Of a stretch of 64,000 nt of DNA, positions 54,801 through 64,000 are shown piece by piece. The position numbers and the translations under genes were made by a program. A model generated the notes under the pieces. That model saw only the letters and a program-made list of their open reading frames with translations. It searched no databases and was not told where the DNA came from. Each line of letters starts with the position of its first letter. Within the stretch, counting starts at the first letter, position 1. The DNA comes from Glandiceps talaboti. Its lineage: Eukaryota; Hemichordata; Enteropneusta; Spengelidae. The stretch is taken from assembly GCF_964340395.1 (NCBI RefSeq), contig NC_135552.1, positions 5,565,981 to 5,629,980 of the forward strand. Direction: 5' to 3'.

Positions 54801-55745
54801 GCGAGTTTTCAAGAGACATGTTGGACGCATTGAAGAAAATGGGTATGTGCTAATTACTACTATTAAACATCGTTTGCATACAGAGTTCAGTGACTGATGA
54901 CCTAGATCGTATCACGTGGTATAGACTAGTGGCCTCAATTTGCATAGAACGGGCACTGGTCGAAGTCCATTTTCCATAGGACAGTCTTCATGTAGCATGT
55001 GAGTCCTACCAGTAATGCTTTAATATGCCTGAAAATTATTATAACTAGGCGGTGATGTGAAAATGCGAATATATGGCATGTCTGAAAATGCGATGTGTTA
55101 TAAAACACTTATATTGACTGACCTGATTTGGGGACTAATATTCGTCATAATTATAGCAAACATTTCCGTCAGATTTACACCTTAATTGAGAATTAGCTAC
55201 TACATAACACCTCTCGAGGTAATGGACACGTACTAGTGCCCTCGTAGCTAGGCAATACGTGTATACGTATTCAGTACTCTAGATAAAGAGGAGAAATACA
55301 AATAAGTTGCAATACCATAACTTCGCTTCGATAAGTGCTACTTACTATTGTTTCTTTCCATCATCTGAGCTGACACAAATCATACCAATAGTGCTATATT
55401 GTCTTTGACGGATCAATATCTGACATATGTCAGCTAGATATGAAGGTACGGTGGAGAATATTACGGGGTACCTTTCAAGAAACCATTTAAACCTTACGTT
55501 TTTTTCAACTCTTCACTTCATTATCAGTCATAATGGCTCGTTGTCGTGCTAGCTATTTTGCTGAGAGGTTGTACAACACCATGGACGGACTTGGAACAGA
55601 TGATGAAGACTTACAGAGAATAGTCATTACAAGATGCGAGGTAACTAATAAAAACACACTATACTACTAACTTTTACTATACTACTAACTTTTAGAATTA
55701 ACATATATGTATGTATGTATGTATGTAAGTATGTATGTATGTATG

Positions 55746-55776
<31 letters not shown>

Positions 55777-55825
55777 GTATGTATGTATGTATGTATGTAT
55801 GTATGTATGTATGTATGTATGTGTG

Positions 55826-55876
<51 letters not shown>

Positions 55877-56115
55877 ATGCATGCATGCATGTATGTATGT
55901 ATGTGTCTATGAATATATATATTCTGTACCTAAATTTGATCAATCTCTCCGACATCTGTTTCATTTGCTATTATTTTCCCCTTTTCAACCCGAAGGTCGA
56001 CATGTTGGAAATTAAAGAAGCATTCCGTCAAATTTATGGACTACCATTAAGTAAAATGATTAGAGATGATACAAGTGGTAACTACAAAGAAGTACTTCTG
56101 GCATTGGTCAACTGA
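45082..56115 (+). CDS. Annexin (tandem copy 2), four-repeat, predicted myristoylated and palmitoylated
   Basis: Eleven exons join in frame: 45082-45219, 47548-47635, 48098-48192, 48310-48423, 48591-48681, 49756-49835, 50854-50922, 51297-51398, 54767-54842, 55528-55640 and 55996-56115, giving 361 residues. All four annexin repeats keep the Ca2+ loop core (GLGTN, GPGTD, LGTDD, GLGTD). Exons 2 to 11 have the same lengths and phases as in copy 1; exon 8 differs from its counterpart at 5 of 34 residues and exon 11 at 5 of 39. The N-terminus starts [10 protein letters not shown]: Gly2, Ser6 and Arg7 fit myristoylation, and Cys3 next to the myristoyl site could be palmitoylated, unlike copy 1. The ATG has a strong context (GACCATGG). 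Intron 8 contains an antisense retrotransposon whose 5' end stops about 64 bases before exon 9. Confidence 0.95.
47080..47430 (+). repeat. Pentamer mosaic ending in annexin-2 intron 1
   Basis: (AACAG)n, then (ACGAC), (ACACT), (GCACT) and (ACACC) blocks with five-base register for much of the length. Confidence 0.85.
47645..48052 (+). repeat. (CAGA)n and (ATGG)n microsatellites, annexin-2 intron 2
   Basis: About 17 ACAG units at 47848-47915, then ATGG/GGTT units at 47985-48035. Confidence 0.9.
48740..48845 (+). repeat. (ACA)n/(ACG)n tract immediately after annexin-2 exon 5
   Basis: About 35 triplets of ACA, ACG or related codons, open in the exon 5 frame: read-through would give a poly-Thr stretch. 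Confidence 0.9.
48920..49231. mobile_element. Fold-back MITE, family E, copy 1, annexin-2 intron 5
   Basis: Left TATTTGATACAACCACA and GAAACCA are answered on the right by TGGTTTCTATGTGATTGTAC. Inner ACATTTAGTCTAAATGAAAT and TTAGACAAAATGTAGCAAG match copy 2 at 49870-50228. Confidence 0.75.
49694..49747 (+). repeat. (ATTC)n microsatellite
   Basis: About 13 ATTC units just upstream of annexin-2 exon 6. Confidence 0.9.
49870..50228. mobile_element. Fold-back MITE, family E, copy 2, annexin-2 intron 6
   Basis: Left CCCATTTCATGTTAGTGTTT and TGGCTCTATTTGATACAACC pair with right GGTTGTATCAAACAGAGCCA and AACGCTAACGTGAAATGGG. It starts 35 bases after exon 6. Confidence 0.85.
51953..54702 (-). mobile_element. 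5'-truncated non-LTR retrotransposon (CR1/L2-like group) in annexin-2 intron 8
   Basis: The element lies antisense to the annexin. Read on the minus strand it begins inside its RT-bearing ORF, ends with a short 3' UTR containing AATAAA and closes in a tail of ATTC/CATT tetranucleotides, as many CR1/L2-type LINEs do. The 11-base word ATAAAACAATG occurs immediately outside both ends (51942-51952 and 54703-54713), which fits a target-site duplication. The endonuclease domain expected upstream is absent, so the copy is 5'-truncated and cannot be autonomous. The exact clade is not assigned. Confidence 0.85.
52050..54701 (-). CDS. Reverse transcriptase of the intronic LINE (5'-truncated ORF2)
   Basis: An uninterrupted frame of 883 codons runs to a TAG stop. 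No Met codon starts it: the frame is already open at the truncation point, so numbering here is from the GTG at 54617. RT motif A is [11 protein letters not shown] (351-361, catalytic Asp353), motif [11 protein letters not shown] (412-421) and motif C FADD (452-455). An upstream KAPGVDG and a PIFKSG motif are typical of non-LTR RTs. The C-terminus carries a zf-RVT-like Cys/His cluster (Cys777, Cys780, His790, Cys795). The RT would copy element RNA at a nicked target. No stop or frameshift is present, which points to a recent insertion. The N-terminal apurinic-type endonuclease is missing. Confidence 0.92.
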   Translation of the reverse strand, partial: RVENVNTLHPNELEHINQLDLETSLGKAVWNQQKANVYLEVWNSPATKLLIDRFNDCLANDETDAVNCLDEICKHVTKDFRHRGAKTVKRTSWFDNECMNAKRCLRQHLNRFRNNRNTQNLRHYLDAKKQYTQFIKYKKKIHNQQKVDRFVVCAKENNLRNFWSYFKEFAPGLPKTIRKESWFEYFANLFDPKIQSDESFSDFHAQIKTNLTEIDADVNIDSDINCRMLDEPITVEEVNNCIQQLKNSKAPGVDGMGGEFFKNSPQVFANMLCNLFNLLLSKCTFPQEWVKGMITPIFKSGSRENPGNYRGINLLPVIGKIFCSILCKRLDLWLNENGPIIELQSAFKKQRSTVDNIFILNTIITDYLAKPKGRMFCAYVDFEKAFDRVQHYLLFYKLFKSGMKGNYFRTLMSMYSNVQACVRTPHGLTNFFHCNCGLQQGSVISPLLFCFFVNDIERELQTENSAGVYIAGLNLRLLLFADDLVLMSDTVVGLQRLLNKLSTYCKRWLLNVNYAKTKIIVSKRGGIIKKTEKWFLDGHKLDVVPFYKYLGIIMSSSGKWYLAQKTLAAQASKAMFTVKNQLAKLGDIPVKAALKVFDGKISPILNYAAEIWGFHKATDIERVHSKFLRYILGLNRHTPNCASLAETGRLQLIVTRQIKIIKYWFKLLNLKPDRILSLCYKYQYRTAENDVNCWALDVKHLLCSFGFSEVWQSQGVGNETSFINIFKDRCKDINSQLIHSEMLETSKLDMYCNFKSLLTYEIYLDVVYKKVFRYALCRLRTSSHQLQIENCRWERTKPPRRNRVCPFCQNRTIEDEYHFCLVCPTYDDVRKKYIPDYFFDPPVLYKFFILLSTKHEHLIRQFSRYVHFAFQKRAEMIEMIGKI
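55707..55912 (+). repeat. (GTAT)n, (GT)n, (GTGC)n, (ATGC)n block, annexin-2 intron 10
   Basis: Adjoining related simple repeats just after exon 10. Confidence 0.95.
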
Positions 56116-56313
56116 GGAACTTGTACTTAATACAAGAAACATTCATTGACATTTACTATTTACAACAACAGCAGCATGATTTCATTCTGCGTTCTACAGC
56201 CCTGGATATCATAAGATGAAGTTGATATAATGGTGTGAGGGGGTTCAGGTCGGGAACAGTGTTTGTAAATACCTACTTATACGTACTATGTATGCGAAAT
56301 GAGTGGAGGGATT

Positions 56314-56319
56314 AATAAA
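56314..56319 (+). terminator. Polyadenylation signal of annexin copy 2
   Basis: An AATAAA lies about 200 bases after the stop codon. A second one occurs at 56779-56784. Confidence 0.5.
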
Positions 56320-56416
56320 ACAACTTCACTATATATGGAGCATATTTTGTTGATGGTTCCAACAGGACAGTAAAATACAGTTACTTTGGAATGGTAAATT
56401 GGAAATTGAAACGACG

Positions 56417-56456
56417 TAAACAAACAAACAAACAAACAAACAAACAAACAAACAAA
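56417..56456 (+). repeat. (AAAC)n microsatellite
   Basis: Ten AAAC-type units in the annexin-2 3' flank. Confidence 0.9.
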
Positions 56457-56569
56457 AATTTTGGAGAGAGAGCTTTGAACATAAACCAACTTGACCAATT
56501 CCTTTTTTGTAATAATTGATTTTTGTTAAAGAAATTTGTTAACAAACCCACAAGGGTTTGTGTTTTTCA

Positions 56570-56700
56570 ATGAGAAGAATTTAGTCTATGCTGTTTCACA
56601 TTACTTTTCCAAGTAGGAAAACATAGTTAAGTTGTTTTATTAATTCAATACTCTAAGATAAATACATATTTCTCAGCCATACGACCTCTTTAAAGAGAAA
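56570..56700. mobile_element. Partial copy of fold-back family A
   Basis: CTGTTTCACATTACTTTTCC, AAGTTGTTTTATTAATT and ACGACCTCTTTAAAG correspond to the right arm of the element at 35413-35766. The left arm is weak. Confidence 0.5.
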
Positions 56701-57637
56701 CTTCAACTAGTTAGGACGAGAGGTCACAGTGCAACATGTTTACCGTCCACTTTGATTCCAAGAATTTCGCTGATTCAAAATAAACTTTATTTACATGTAT
56801 AAAAGTCTTCATTTCATCGTCCACGTATATGGATACCAAAGTATATTCCAGAGTTTGATAGACACGACAAACCATTTTAGAAAAAACACACCAACATTTA
56901 TTAAATTTACGCTAGTGTTTTCCTGAATAACAATTTTTATTTTATTATATCAATTATTATAGTATTATATCAAGCAAACATACTATGTGTTTCTAGAAGT
57001 TTAAATTGAACGACTATGAACCCTTTGAGGCTTTATCGACAAATCGGATAGTAAAATTTATTTGGTACACGTTTATTTGCCATTGCTCTGATGTATATTT
57101 TTTGTTTATGTATATATTTGAGATGCACATGTGTTAGACGTTTGTGTATATATATATATATACTTGAGGTGTACAAAAAGCCGTTGTGTATATATTTGAA
57201 ACATTTAATCTTTTATTGAAAGTGTCGTCAACATTGTGGAATATTGAAATTTGATGTGATAAGTTTGTTGCGTTTTTTTTCCAATTACAAATCATGACTT
57301 TAATTCCTTTACTTTTCTCCTCGTAGACGATGGCGACACACGTACTGTAAAGTTGTGTGTCATCTTTGTAGCATAATACTGTATATTTCAGAGAGTTACG
57401 TAACAGTAACAGCATATTCCATTCTATTCACTCAATGTTGGGTACCAAGAACTACTAGTATCTCCGTTGTTTCGTGTAGTTGTCGTCAAAAAGCGTGAAT
57501 AGCGCAAGCAAAGTCTATTACAGTTGTGTTGCTTAAGATGTCATTTGAAAGGAATATGTTGTTGATGGTAATGCATTGGTTACAGAAGTGAGGACGCCAT
57601 CAACGTCGGTAAACACAAGTCTTGCATGTGCCATACA

Positions 57638-57803
57638 CTAGCCTACTGTAGACTTGAGAACGGCTATCGCGACACTATATATCCTAACAGATGTTTTGAT
57701 TTTTCGCTACCGTTCCCAAGCGAAAATTTAACAAAATCAAAATGTCAGTTAGGATAGCGGAATAGTGTAGCGATAGCCGTTCTCAAGTCTACAGGTAGGC
57801 TAG
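57638..57803. mobile_element. Fold-back MITE, family F
   Basis: GTAGACTTGAGAACGGCTAT in the left arm is answered by ATAGCCGTTCTCAAGTCTAC in the right; arms are about 65 bases, extended by CTAGCCTAC/GTAGGCTAG, around a short loop. Intergenic between the annexin pair and the lectin gene. Confidence 0.85.
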
Positions 57804-59019
57804 TTAATATACTAATTACTAGTTAATATAAAAACATAGAATGCTCCATCCAGATATAAGACTGCAAATTAGACATTACAATAGCACCATGCACGTCTTC
57901 CTTGTCTCACGTCACCACTACCACTCGTGATATGGGATTGGATCCTTATGTGACGTAATATTACGGATATACCCATCAAGGAAAACAACCACAAACAAAA
58001 TTATTCAATAGTTATTTCATGGTATGCGATGCGACCATATTGCTAATTGAGTGTCTTGCCATTTTCAACCAGTCAAAGCATTTATTATGTGCTTTTTTTT
58101 GAAACATTCATTATTTTCAGCAAGAAATAAAGTTTTCGTTTTAAGTATTTGTCACTGCTACGTAAACACACATACACACCAGAAAGTAATTAGATGTTAA
58201 CAATCAGGAAAAGCTCAACAGACATAGATTTATGGTTCGCCACTTACCCCTCCGAACGAGATGGTTACTTTTTTCCAGTCTGACCTTTATTGTTCAAATT
58301 CTTACTTTGAGAAAGTGTCTTACTACATTTCTATTATCAAACAAAATGGTGCCATAAAAGCTTCCATGGGATTGGGTGTAAGTAAATGATCGACGTCATC
58401 GGTGATAATTAACATAAAATGAGATGGTCAGCACAATTCTAACTTATAGTATACACTAGTCCTAAGACCATAATGCTCTCAGTGATATAGTGTTCGACGA
58501 AGCAATGATATTATTTTTTTATACTCAACTGATTACAATATGTCAGAGCCTAGTTTTAATAATATTAAGTAAAAATTACCACAATTCTAATTTATAAAAT
58601 GTGTGGCGGCAAGATAATGAAGAGCACACTGTACTATAACACAATCACTTTAAAAAAAGGAATTTTATAAGGAGAGAAAGTCATTGTTATATACGGGGGC
58701 TTGATACCCATAGCAAGAAAATTGGATACAAATTAACGTACATGTTGAAATGCGTTACTACATGAAATTTATGTTCACTTGACTTTTTAACAAGCGACCT
58801 AGTGGTCGAAATAGCTCCGCTTGTTTGTTTTTTTGTTTGTTTTTGTTTTTTAAAGATTTTGTTACAAAATGGTACAAAAGATGGACAAGTTGAACCTCAA
58901 ATGTTGTATTAGTTAAGAATCTTCTAGAAACAGTTCAACTATACTACAATTAAAAATAATCAAAGTAGTTCATCATTCTTGGTTAATATTACCTACAAAC
59001 CTTGTCAAAACATCCCTAC

Positions 59020-59021
<2 letters not shown>
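57804..59021. other. Intergenic stretch without recognised features
   Basis: No open frame of interest, no repeat beyond short T or A runs. It precedes a (TA)n run. Confidence 0.6.
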
Positions 59022-59104
<83 letters not shown>

Positions 59105-59109
59105 ATATA
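59022..59109. repeat. (TA)n microsatellite
   Basis: About 44 TA units with one interruption. Confidence 0.95.
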
Positions 59110-59637
59110 CACATACGTATACTATCATAACTAGGTTATGGCTACAAACGAACTTTCCTCTGAAAATTGTTCACTACTATGATTGTATTGTTGTTCTTTA
59201 TGGTAGAACATATTTTGTCTAGCCAATAGCGTGTATCTGATGTCAAATTACAATGTACATCGCATGCACTTTAAATGAAATATTGAACACAATGAATAAA
59301 GAATACAGAAACACATTGTCAAAAATTTTAATATTCAAGATTCAAAAATTTATAAATTATTTCGAATAGTCGCCAAAAAATAATTTACATCAGTTAAAAC
59401 ATGGACCCGTTATTCAAAACTCATGTATGCCTATGTATAAAATGTAGTATTTGAACACTTGGAGTCGTTAAGGTAATTCAAAGTACATGTATGCCTGTAT
59501 ATAATGTATTATTTAACATTACACGCAATGTTACATCTTTCATTAATACTAATAGTCTCCAAGACTCGTTATTATTTTTAAATACTATATCTTTTATCAG
59601 CGACACCATTAACAGCATTGTAAAGAAGAAACTAACC

Positions 59638-59643
59638 TTTATT
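59638..59643 (-). terminator. Polyadenylation signal of the C-type lectin gene
   Basis: AATAAA on the minus strand, about 96 bases after the TAA stop. Confidence 0.5.
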
Positions 59644-59738
59644 CATTTACAAACTACAACAGGGAGCTAAAAACAGAAATGGTGTCAGAAGCCCCTTTAT
59701 AGCTTCTCACAATAATTGATATAGATAAGTTGAATTAG

Positions 59739-60357
59739 TTAGGATATTGCTTTCTCACAGATATATCTACCATAAGGGTTCCAATAATCAAGAGGTACGT
59801 CGTTCCACTTCAGATAAGGTCCACTCCTGGTATGTGATATCAACACAACTGATTTGGGGACATCTCCGTTATTCGGTTCTCCTGAATTCCAAGGAATAAA
59901 GCCTTGTAGGTCCGTACCATCTATCCATTTATATCCAATTCCAGGCTTTATTCAAACAAAAATATGAGTACAAATATAAATATTAGTTACACACACACAC
60001 GTGCGCGCGCACAAACAAACAAACAAACAAACAAACAAACAAACAAACAAACAAACAAACAAACAAACAAACACAAAGACACATTTCTAATATAATGTCT
60101 GCCGAAATGTGCCGAGTGATAAAATAAATTTTAAAATTCATGCTTTCATGATTACCAGACTAATCCTTGGTCAAGCTTTGAATAACTGTTACCATTAGTA
60201 ATCATAAATCCATGATACACGAACAGCTTGAACAAAGGAAGTGTGACTTGTCATATAAAAACCTCCATGCTTAAAATCACAGCAAAGCGTTAGTCTATTC
60301 ATTTTGTGTTTCCATAAATTCCAAATGAAAATTGGGGGCACAATAGATATTTAGGTG

Positions 60358-60404
<47 letters not shown>

Positions 60405-63400
60405 GTGTCTGTGTCATCTTTTTCTAAAAATTTGGCTAGCTCAATTGTACTGAAATTTGGAATATATAATTTTTAGGGTAATAGCTAGACCTGATTAGGT
60501 TTTAAGCCAGATCGGTTAATGTTTAATTAGCGAAATTTGCATATTAATGAAATCAAATAATTAAGCAATATCTTAAGACTGCATACTTCAATTTCAATAT
60601 AATTTAGTATATTCGTTATAACAACACACCTTTGTCCTATAAAATTTGATGATGTACCTTACAGTGTTAACGAATAATTTGCATAATTAATTATTTTTGG
60701 TAATTAGGTTATATCTTAAGAATGCATACTTCATATTCAACATAATTTAGTACATACGTTAACCATAAGAAAACACATATGTCCTATAAAGTTAGTTGAT
60801 GTACCTTACAGTGTTAATGAATAATTCACATAATTAATGATTTTCGGTAATTAGGCTATATCATAAGAATACATACTAGTACTTCAATTTCAATATAATT
60901 CAGTACACATGTTAACAATAACAATCGCACATGTCCTGTAAAGCTTGTTGATGTACCTTTCAGTGTTAATGAATAATTTGCATAATTAATTATTCTTGGT
61001 AATTAGGCTATATCTGAAGACTGCATGCTTCAATTTCAATACAAATTAGTACATATGTTAACCATAACAAAGCGGATGTCATGAAATTTTTGATATAGTT
61101 TACAGTTTTAATGAACAATTTGCATAATTAATGATTTTAGGTAATGAGGCTATATCTTACGATTGCATACTTCAATTTCAATACAATTCAGTACATACAT
61201 TAACCATAACAAATTGTGTATTTCCTATAAAGTTAGTTGATATACCTTACAGTGTTAATGAATAATTTGCATAATTAATTATTCTTGGTAATTAGGCTAT
61301 ATCTTAAGACTGCATACTTCAATTTCAATACAAATTAGTACATAATGTTAACCACAACAAAGCAGGTACGTCCTATAAAATTTGGTGCTATAGCGTACAG
61401 TTTTAATGAAAAATTTGCATAATTAATGATTTTAGGTAACTACGTTGTATCTTAAAAATGTATGCTTCAAATTTCGTATAATATAATACATATATCAACC
61501 ATAATAATACGCACCTGTCCTATGAAGTTTGTTGCTACAACTTTTACCTTTTAATGAGTATTTTGAATAATGAACGATATTCAGTAATTAAGCAGTATCA
61601 TGCACTCTTCAAATTCCGTATAATTTGGCACATACATTAACTTAAAGTGTACATGCAAAGGTACATACTTTTTTTCGTAATTATATTTATTTTGCCATAA
61701 AAATAAATAAAATTGCATTCATACCTCTAAATATTGCGCGCATTGGCAAGAAAGTCGCAAAAATACTTGCCCCCTTAATCCCCTGTGCTTCGACTAACTT
61801 CGGCACCGCAACCAGCTCACGAAAGGTGTCGGGGTCCCACGAGTTACAAAAGCCTTCTAAGCCTTTGTGTAATGTTTACTTATGAATTACTAATTACGCT
61901 TGCATTATAGTATTATCTGTAACTGTACATATTGTGGTGTACCAGTTTAGTCTTCCGACAACAATGGTTCCTTGGTGTTTTGTAGGCAGCACCCGCAGTG
62001 AAACATCACCCTACACATATTTCCGAGTGATATAACTGAGTAGGTAATAATGGGTGAAGGCAGTTGAAATCACGTAAAAACTGGACAGTGACGCCATACA
62101 GTGAAAGTCGGTAAATGTTACCGGGGCCGGGGTTCTCCACGCCACCGGTGTAGCCATGATCAAAGCGAAAAAAGGAAGACAAATAAAATAATTTGAAATG
62201 ATGTTTTCAAGAAAGCAAGTTAGCTTCATAAAATATTTTCATTACGATAGCATTTGTTTTTAAACAATGCGTAGTCCGATTGTATGTTTTGATTTCCATG
62301 TTGCTGGGAGTCGATCGTTTTCATTGTGATACATCACATGCATCGTCGGAATCATATCAAAGTAAAAAGACGCAACGCTCATTATAATGTTGCTATTTTT
62401 GTTTCCATTGTTTTGTCTACATGAACAATTACCGTGTCATGCCAATCACATGTCAAAAGTGGATGGACACAGCAAAGCACAGTCAGCACTAAGCTTCACG
62501 CTCCCAGGTCAAATAACTTCCACAACGTAAGACATGTCTATCCATAAAAAACTCAAACAAAAATGGTCGGAGACAATACACAATACACCACAGTACGGCC
62601 GGCTTCAGTGAACATGGGCCGTGCTTTGAAAGAAGATGAAACCAATTCATGTCACTGTGTGGATGGTAATGAACGCAGTAAAAATGAAATAAAGTACGTG
62701 TACACATAGCTTTCAAGAGGGACGGTTATCCAACAAAACGTTCTGCTCTAACGAATTTGTGGGTCTACTTTCGCGAAGATTTTGAATGGTCATAGATTGA
62801 ATGTACTGTTACAACACGCTACGTTTGAACAACTTGAGAGAATATTATGGGGAACTCTTGAAGCCATTCTCATTCTCTGTATGTTTGATGGGATGGGTAT
62901 GGAAATATTACATAATTTTCGTTTCGATTACATTGTCTGCAGGAGCTGTTTTCCACCCATTGAATAGTTATGTCAACAAAGGACGCTGGTAACAGCATTC
63001 ACTTTATGTAAACAACACGGCTTCACTAGGACATACTCATTCACTACCAGAGGAACTATCGTTACTGCTAGCGGTCGGTTCGAATGAATTTGGCTAAATC
63101 ACACCATCAGATGTTAATGCTGGAGTGTATTGCTCTACGCTTGAGGAATCTGATCAATATTCAACGTCGGGTTCTGGCGAAAACGGGTTTTGAAGTTGAC
63201 CTTCTGGTTCGACCATAATGGCTTTGCATGTAAAGATACACTGACGAATGCGTTTGTGTTCCCGAAGTGACGTCATAAAGTTCCAAATCCTGTCCTATCC
63301 ATATGCAAATGAGAGGTACTTACCTGAAGGTGCTCTGTGGCTGAGCCAAGAGTGCCTCATTTTTCGCGCAATTTCTCGTGTTAGAATTATATTGTACTAT

Positions 63401-64000
63401 TACAAACCCGATTTCCTTTATTTTTATGGCAAAATGAACATAATTACGAAAAAAGTATGTACCTTTGCATGTACACTTTAAGAAAGCACACTTGTCCAAA
63501 AACAAAGCCTGTTACCATAGTTTTTATTTTATTTTAATGAGTTATTTGCATAATTAGTGATTCCCTTACGGGAGGCATTCAGTTTAAATCTGGTTTTGAT
63601 TTTTGTTATGCCTGACGATAATACTAGATATTTTGTCAAGACATACTATAAGACTTGGCAACGTCTTTGGGATATTTGTCTGGCCAGACAATAAAATGTA
63701 GCAATGTCGGTAAGGGTAGGTAGGAGGGGTTAATATTTTTGACTAGCCAGACAATTTTATATTTAAGGTTTCATGATTTTCATTCTATTACCCAAAAGAA
63801 CTTAGACATACCTGGTAAGAAAGACCAATATGGTAGTTACACCCACTCTGTAGTTCACAGTCATTAATAAAGTCCAATGTTCTTATATAGACCGTCAGAA
63901 AATCATTCAGATTGCTGTTGTCATCCTTTACAAGGTCACTTGACATACTTTGGCAGATACTACGGACATCTTGCCATGTTATCGACTCAGCTCCAAAATA
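59739..64000 (-). CDS. C-type lectin-domain protein, last two exons (5' part outside the window)
   Basis: Two minus-strand exons join in phase 0: 64000-63812 (63 codons, open at the window edge) and 59945-59739 (68 codons plus TAA). The first gives the start of a C-type lectin domain (ESITWQDVRSICQSMSSDLV; the Cys is the usual first core Cys) and ends in YHIGLSYQ. The second contains KWIDGTDL, WNSGEPNNGD, KWNDVPLD and the terminal YICEK. The EPN motif together with WND forms the Ca2+/sugar site that in characterised family members favours mannose-type sugars. The two Cys that normally form the inner disulfide, one before WND and one just after it, are both replaced (Ser-Val-Val-Leu-Ile and Val-Pro-Leu-Asp). 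The domain ends the protein, so the product is probably secreted or a type II membrane protein, but no signal sequence is in view. The 3.9-kb intron holds a tandem array and a transposon. Confidence 0.93.
60009..60072 (+). repeat. (ACAA)n microsatellite, lectin intron
   Basis: About 15 ACAA units next to a CG/CA-rich run. Confidence 0.95.
60357..61640 (+). repeat. (TCTG)n-headed array of ~147-bp tandem units
   Basis: A (TCTG)n head (60357-60401) is followed by about seven units, judged from ATATCTTAAGACTGCATAC-like text near 60569, 60712, 60858, 61008, 61150, 61298 and 61446. Each unit also carries TTTGCATAATTAAT and TCCTATAAA. The array is broken at 61640 by a transposon and resumes at 63482. 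Confidence 0.85.
61646..63477. mobile_element. DNA transposon flanked by TTAA, non-autonomous
   Basis: Termini AGTGTACATGCAAAGGTACA and its complement TGTACCTTTGCATGTACACT form inverted repeats of about 65 bases with few mismatches. TTAA lies just outside each end (61642-61645 and 63478-63481). No transposase frame was recognised in the interior, so it depends on another element. TTAA targets are known for piggyBac and Kolobok elements; the termini lack the usual piggyBac CCC start. Confidence 0.85.
63482..63600 (+). repeat. Displaced end of the 147-bp array
   Basis: GAAAGCACACTTGTCC, TTAATGAGTTATTTGCATAA and TTAGTGATT continue the unit sequence that stops at 61640. The stretch ends at CTTACGGGAGGCATTCAG. 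Confidence 0.75.

Noticed and set aside
62011-62992. Short frames inside the TTAA-flanked element
   Set aside because: None shows a DDE/D transposase motif; the element was therefore called non-autonomous.

Overview
The window is animal nuclear DNA. It is AT-rich, with short coding exons bounded by GT/AG introns, about 50 kb of intron and intergenic DNA, many microsatellites and several families of small transposons. The gene content (CNOT4, SCNM1, annexins, a C-type lectin) and the repeat style suggest an invertebrate, probably a marine lophotrochozoan or non-vertebrate deuterostome. The species cannot be fixed from the sequence. Exons were assembled by eye from reading frame, splice-site phase and remembered family motifs.

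Layout. (1) 633-13382, minus: eight coding exons of CNOT4 (RING, Lys-rich linker, RRM, CCCH finger), running off the left edge. (2) 13383-14584: probable shared divergent promoter. (3) 14585-23667, plus: SCNM1, seven exons, with an enlarged low-complexity exon 6. (4) 23668-30401: intergenic DNA with CCAAT-rich repeats, a long (TC)n tract and a composite tandem-repeat element. (5) 30402-42564 and 45082-56115, plus: two tandem annexin genes with identical 11-exon structures. Both N-termini look N-myristoylated, and the second also has a Cys3 that could be palmitoylated. Intron 8 of the second annexin holds an antisense, 5'-truncated non-LTR retrotransposon with a long open RT frame and an apparent 11-bp target-site duplication. 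(6) 56116-59738: gene-free spacer. (7) 59739-64000, minus: the last two exons of a C-type lectin-domain gene. Their intron contains a ~147-bp tandem array broken by a 1.8-kb transposon flanked by TTAA.

How the genes relate. CNOT4 (mRNA decay/ubiquitin) and SCNM1 (splicing) are housekeeping genes arranged head to head. The annexins are a local duplication with possibly divergent membrane anchoring. The lectin is unrelated. No new multi-gene system is evident. The least-explained content is several families of near-palindromic fold-back elements in introns, the inverted copies of a composite repeat, the lipidation difference between the annexins, and a lectin domain lacking the usual inner disulfide.
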